Origin: Marinobacter alexandrii
GTDB lineage: Bacteria; Bacteroidota; Bacteroidia; Cytophagales; Cyclobacteriaceae
Assembly (NCBI GenBank): GCA_039984955.1
Contig: JBDWTN010000007.1
Coordinates: 1,620,501-1,684,500, forward strand
Length of the DNA: 64,000 bases
Reading direction: 5' to 3'
This document shows positions 63,323-64,000 of the stretch, piece after piece; within the stretch, counting starts at the first letter, position 1; every line of letters begins with the position of its first letter. The notes under the pieces were generated by a model that had not been told where the DNA came from, made no database searches, and saw only the letters and a list, made by a program, of their open reading frames with translations. Position numbers and translations under genes: made by a program.

Positions 63323-63853
63323 TTACTCCCCTTCCTTCACCACATTAGCCTTAATTCTAACTCTCTGGGTAGTCGGCCAAGTATTTGATGTAAGAGTTAC
63401 CGTTTTGTTTTGTACTCCAGGCTTGTTCTTACTATTAAATCGTACTTTAATTTCCCCAGTCTCTCCAACTGGAATAGGTTCTTTCGGCCATTCCGGGACA
63501 GTACATCCACATGTTGCTTTTGCATCCGAAATAATCAATGGCGCTTGCCCCTCATTCACGAATGTAAAAACATGTTCTACTACATCACCATCCTTGATGG
63601 TTCCAAAATCATGCAACTCTTCACTGAAGGTAATTGCAGGAAGAGGCCCTTCCGGCTTAGTTGCCGGTGCAACTGGTGTATTATTTACAGCGACAGGCTG
63701 AGCAGTTGGGTTTGCTTTAGCTACACCACCTTTTCCTTCGATGGCTGCTATTTTTCCTTCCAGTTTAGTAATTCTGGACTCTAAATCACTATTGCTACAG
63801 CTAGTCATAACTACTGCGACAATCACTCCTAATAAAATCTTTGCTATTTTCAT
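63323..63853 (-). CDS. DUF1573 lipoprotein
   Basis: 176 residues. Lipobox VMTSC (Cys about 19), a short coiled coil (LESRITKLEGKIAAIEGKGG, as two partial heptads), a Pro/Ala linker, then the DUF1573 Ig-like domain (about 72-176) with the signature DFGTIKDGDVVEHVFTFVNE and CGCTVPEWP. Found before yajC in most Bacteroidota; cell-envelope role, function unknown. Its promoter (TTG-N16-TAAATTTG) is at 63882-63908. Confidence 0.93.
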   Translation of the reverse strand: MKIAKILLGVIVAVVMTSCSNSDLESRITKLEGKIAAIEGKGGVAKANPTAQPVAVNNTPVAPATKPEGPLPAITFSEELHDFGTIKDGDVVEHVFTFVNEGQAPLIISDAKATCGCTVPEWPKEPIPVGETGEIKVRFNSKNKPGVQNKTVTLTSNTWPTTQRVRIKANVVKEGE

Positions 63854-63881
63854 TGCTTTAGTGTTTTTAACAATTGCATTA

Positions 63882-63908
63882 CAAATTTACGAAAGATAAG
63901 GTTTCCAA
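63882..63908 (-). promoter_or_regulatory. promoter of the DUF1573 gene
   Basis: Minus-strand TTG at 63908-63906, 16-base spacer, exact TAAATTTG at 63889-63882. About 28 bases to the ATG. Confidence 0.65.
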
Positions 63909-63939
63909 AGTCTTAATGAAATGTTAAAAGTAGTAGAAA

Positions 63940-64000
63940 TTAATTTTTCTTGATCTGACCAATCAACCCATTAACATCATCCAATAAGCGTTCAGCCTTG
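63940..64000 (-). CDS. C-terminal end of a gene cut by the window edge
   Basis: Minus-strand frame ending KAERLLDDVNGLIGQIKKN and a TAA at 63940-63942. In Bacteroidota the gene before DUF1573 is often nusB, but 19 residues do not allow that assignment. Confidence 0.5.
   Translation of the reverse strand, partial: KAERLLDDVNGLIGQIKKN

Overview
The window looks like chromosomal DNA of a Bacteroidota bacterium, most likely a marine Cytophagales-type organism. Several things point this way: moderate to low GC content, type IX secretion (T9SS) C-terminal sorting tails, a SusC-style TonB receptor with an N-terminal carboxypeptidase-regulatory-like domain, bacillithiol synthesis (bshA), the Bacteroidota gene order DUF1573-yajC-ybbR-coaE, and several Bacteroidota-type promoters (TTG, a 16-25 nt spacer, then TAnnTTTG). 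The genus is inference; no rRNA or tRNA gene was seen.

Layout. 1-9.1 kb: a partial vWA protein, a fatty-acid hydroxylase-like protein, bshA and a serine hydrolase with a shrunken GH3-like front, then on the + strand a small membrane protein, mutL and two tandem rhomboid proteases. 9.2-16.4 kb: secreted proteins, and an acid-phosphatase-like lipoprotein paired with a TonB receptor. 16.4-20.5 kb: rlmN, then a TRAP transporter operon in which an unknown membrane protein is translationally coupled between the small and large permeases. The only substrate-binding protein in the window (TakP-like) lies 25 kb away at 45.8-46.9 kb. 20.6-24.6 kb: a CHAT protease-like protein facing an ECF sigma factor and a TPR membrane protein.

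24.7-43.7 kb is an accessory surface-protein region: a 17-repeat protein, a cadherin/beta-helix giant and a leucine-rich-repeat protein, all with T9SS tails, plus a MopE-repeat lipoprotein. Inside it lie two overlapping genes for membrane-tethered LuxR-type regulators, and a decayed REP-associated transposase flanked and interrupted by three palindromes of one family. The three T9SS genes end in matching stop-codon/3'UTR cassettes with two hairpins each.

43.8-64 kb: metZ, rhodanese, TRAP binding protein, a lipoprotein/histidine-kinase pair, pirin, LOG-like protein, patatin, an M19-like metallohydrolase, a TMEM175 channel, a DUF2911 protein, two secreted proteins, a strongly folded intergenic element with a minus-strand terminator (candidate small RNA, 58.6-58.75 kb), a WG-repeat protein, and the conserved coaE-ybbR-yajC-DUF1573 run.

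Strongest leads: the candidate RNA at 58.6 kb, the REP/RAYT palindrome family, the sigma/TPR/CHAT module, the split TRAP system with its extra membrane subunit, and the duplicated double-hairpin 3'UTRs of the T9SS cargo genes.
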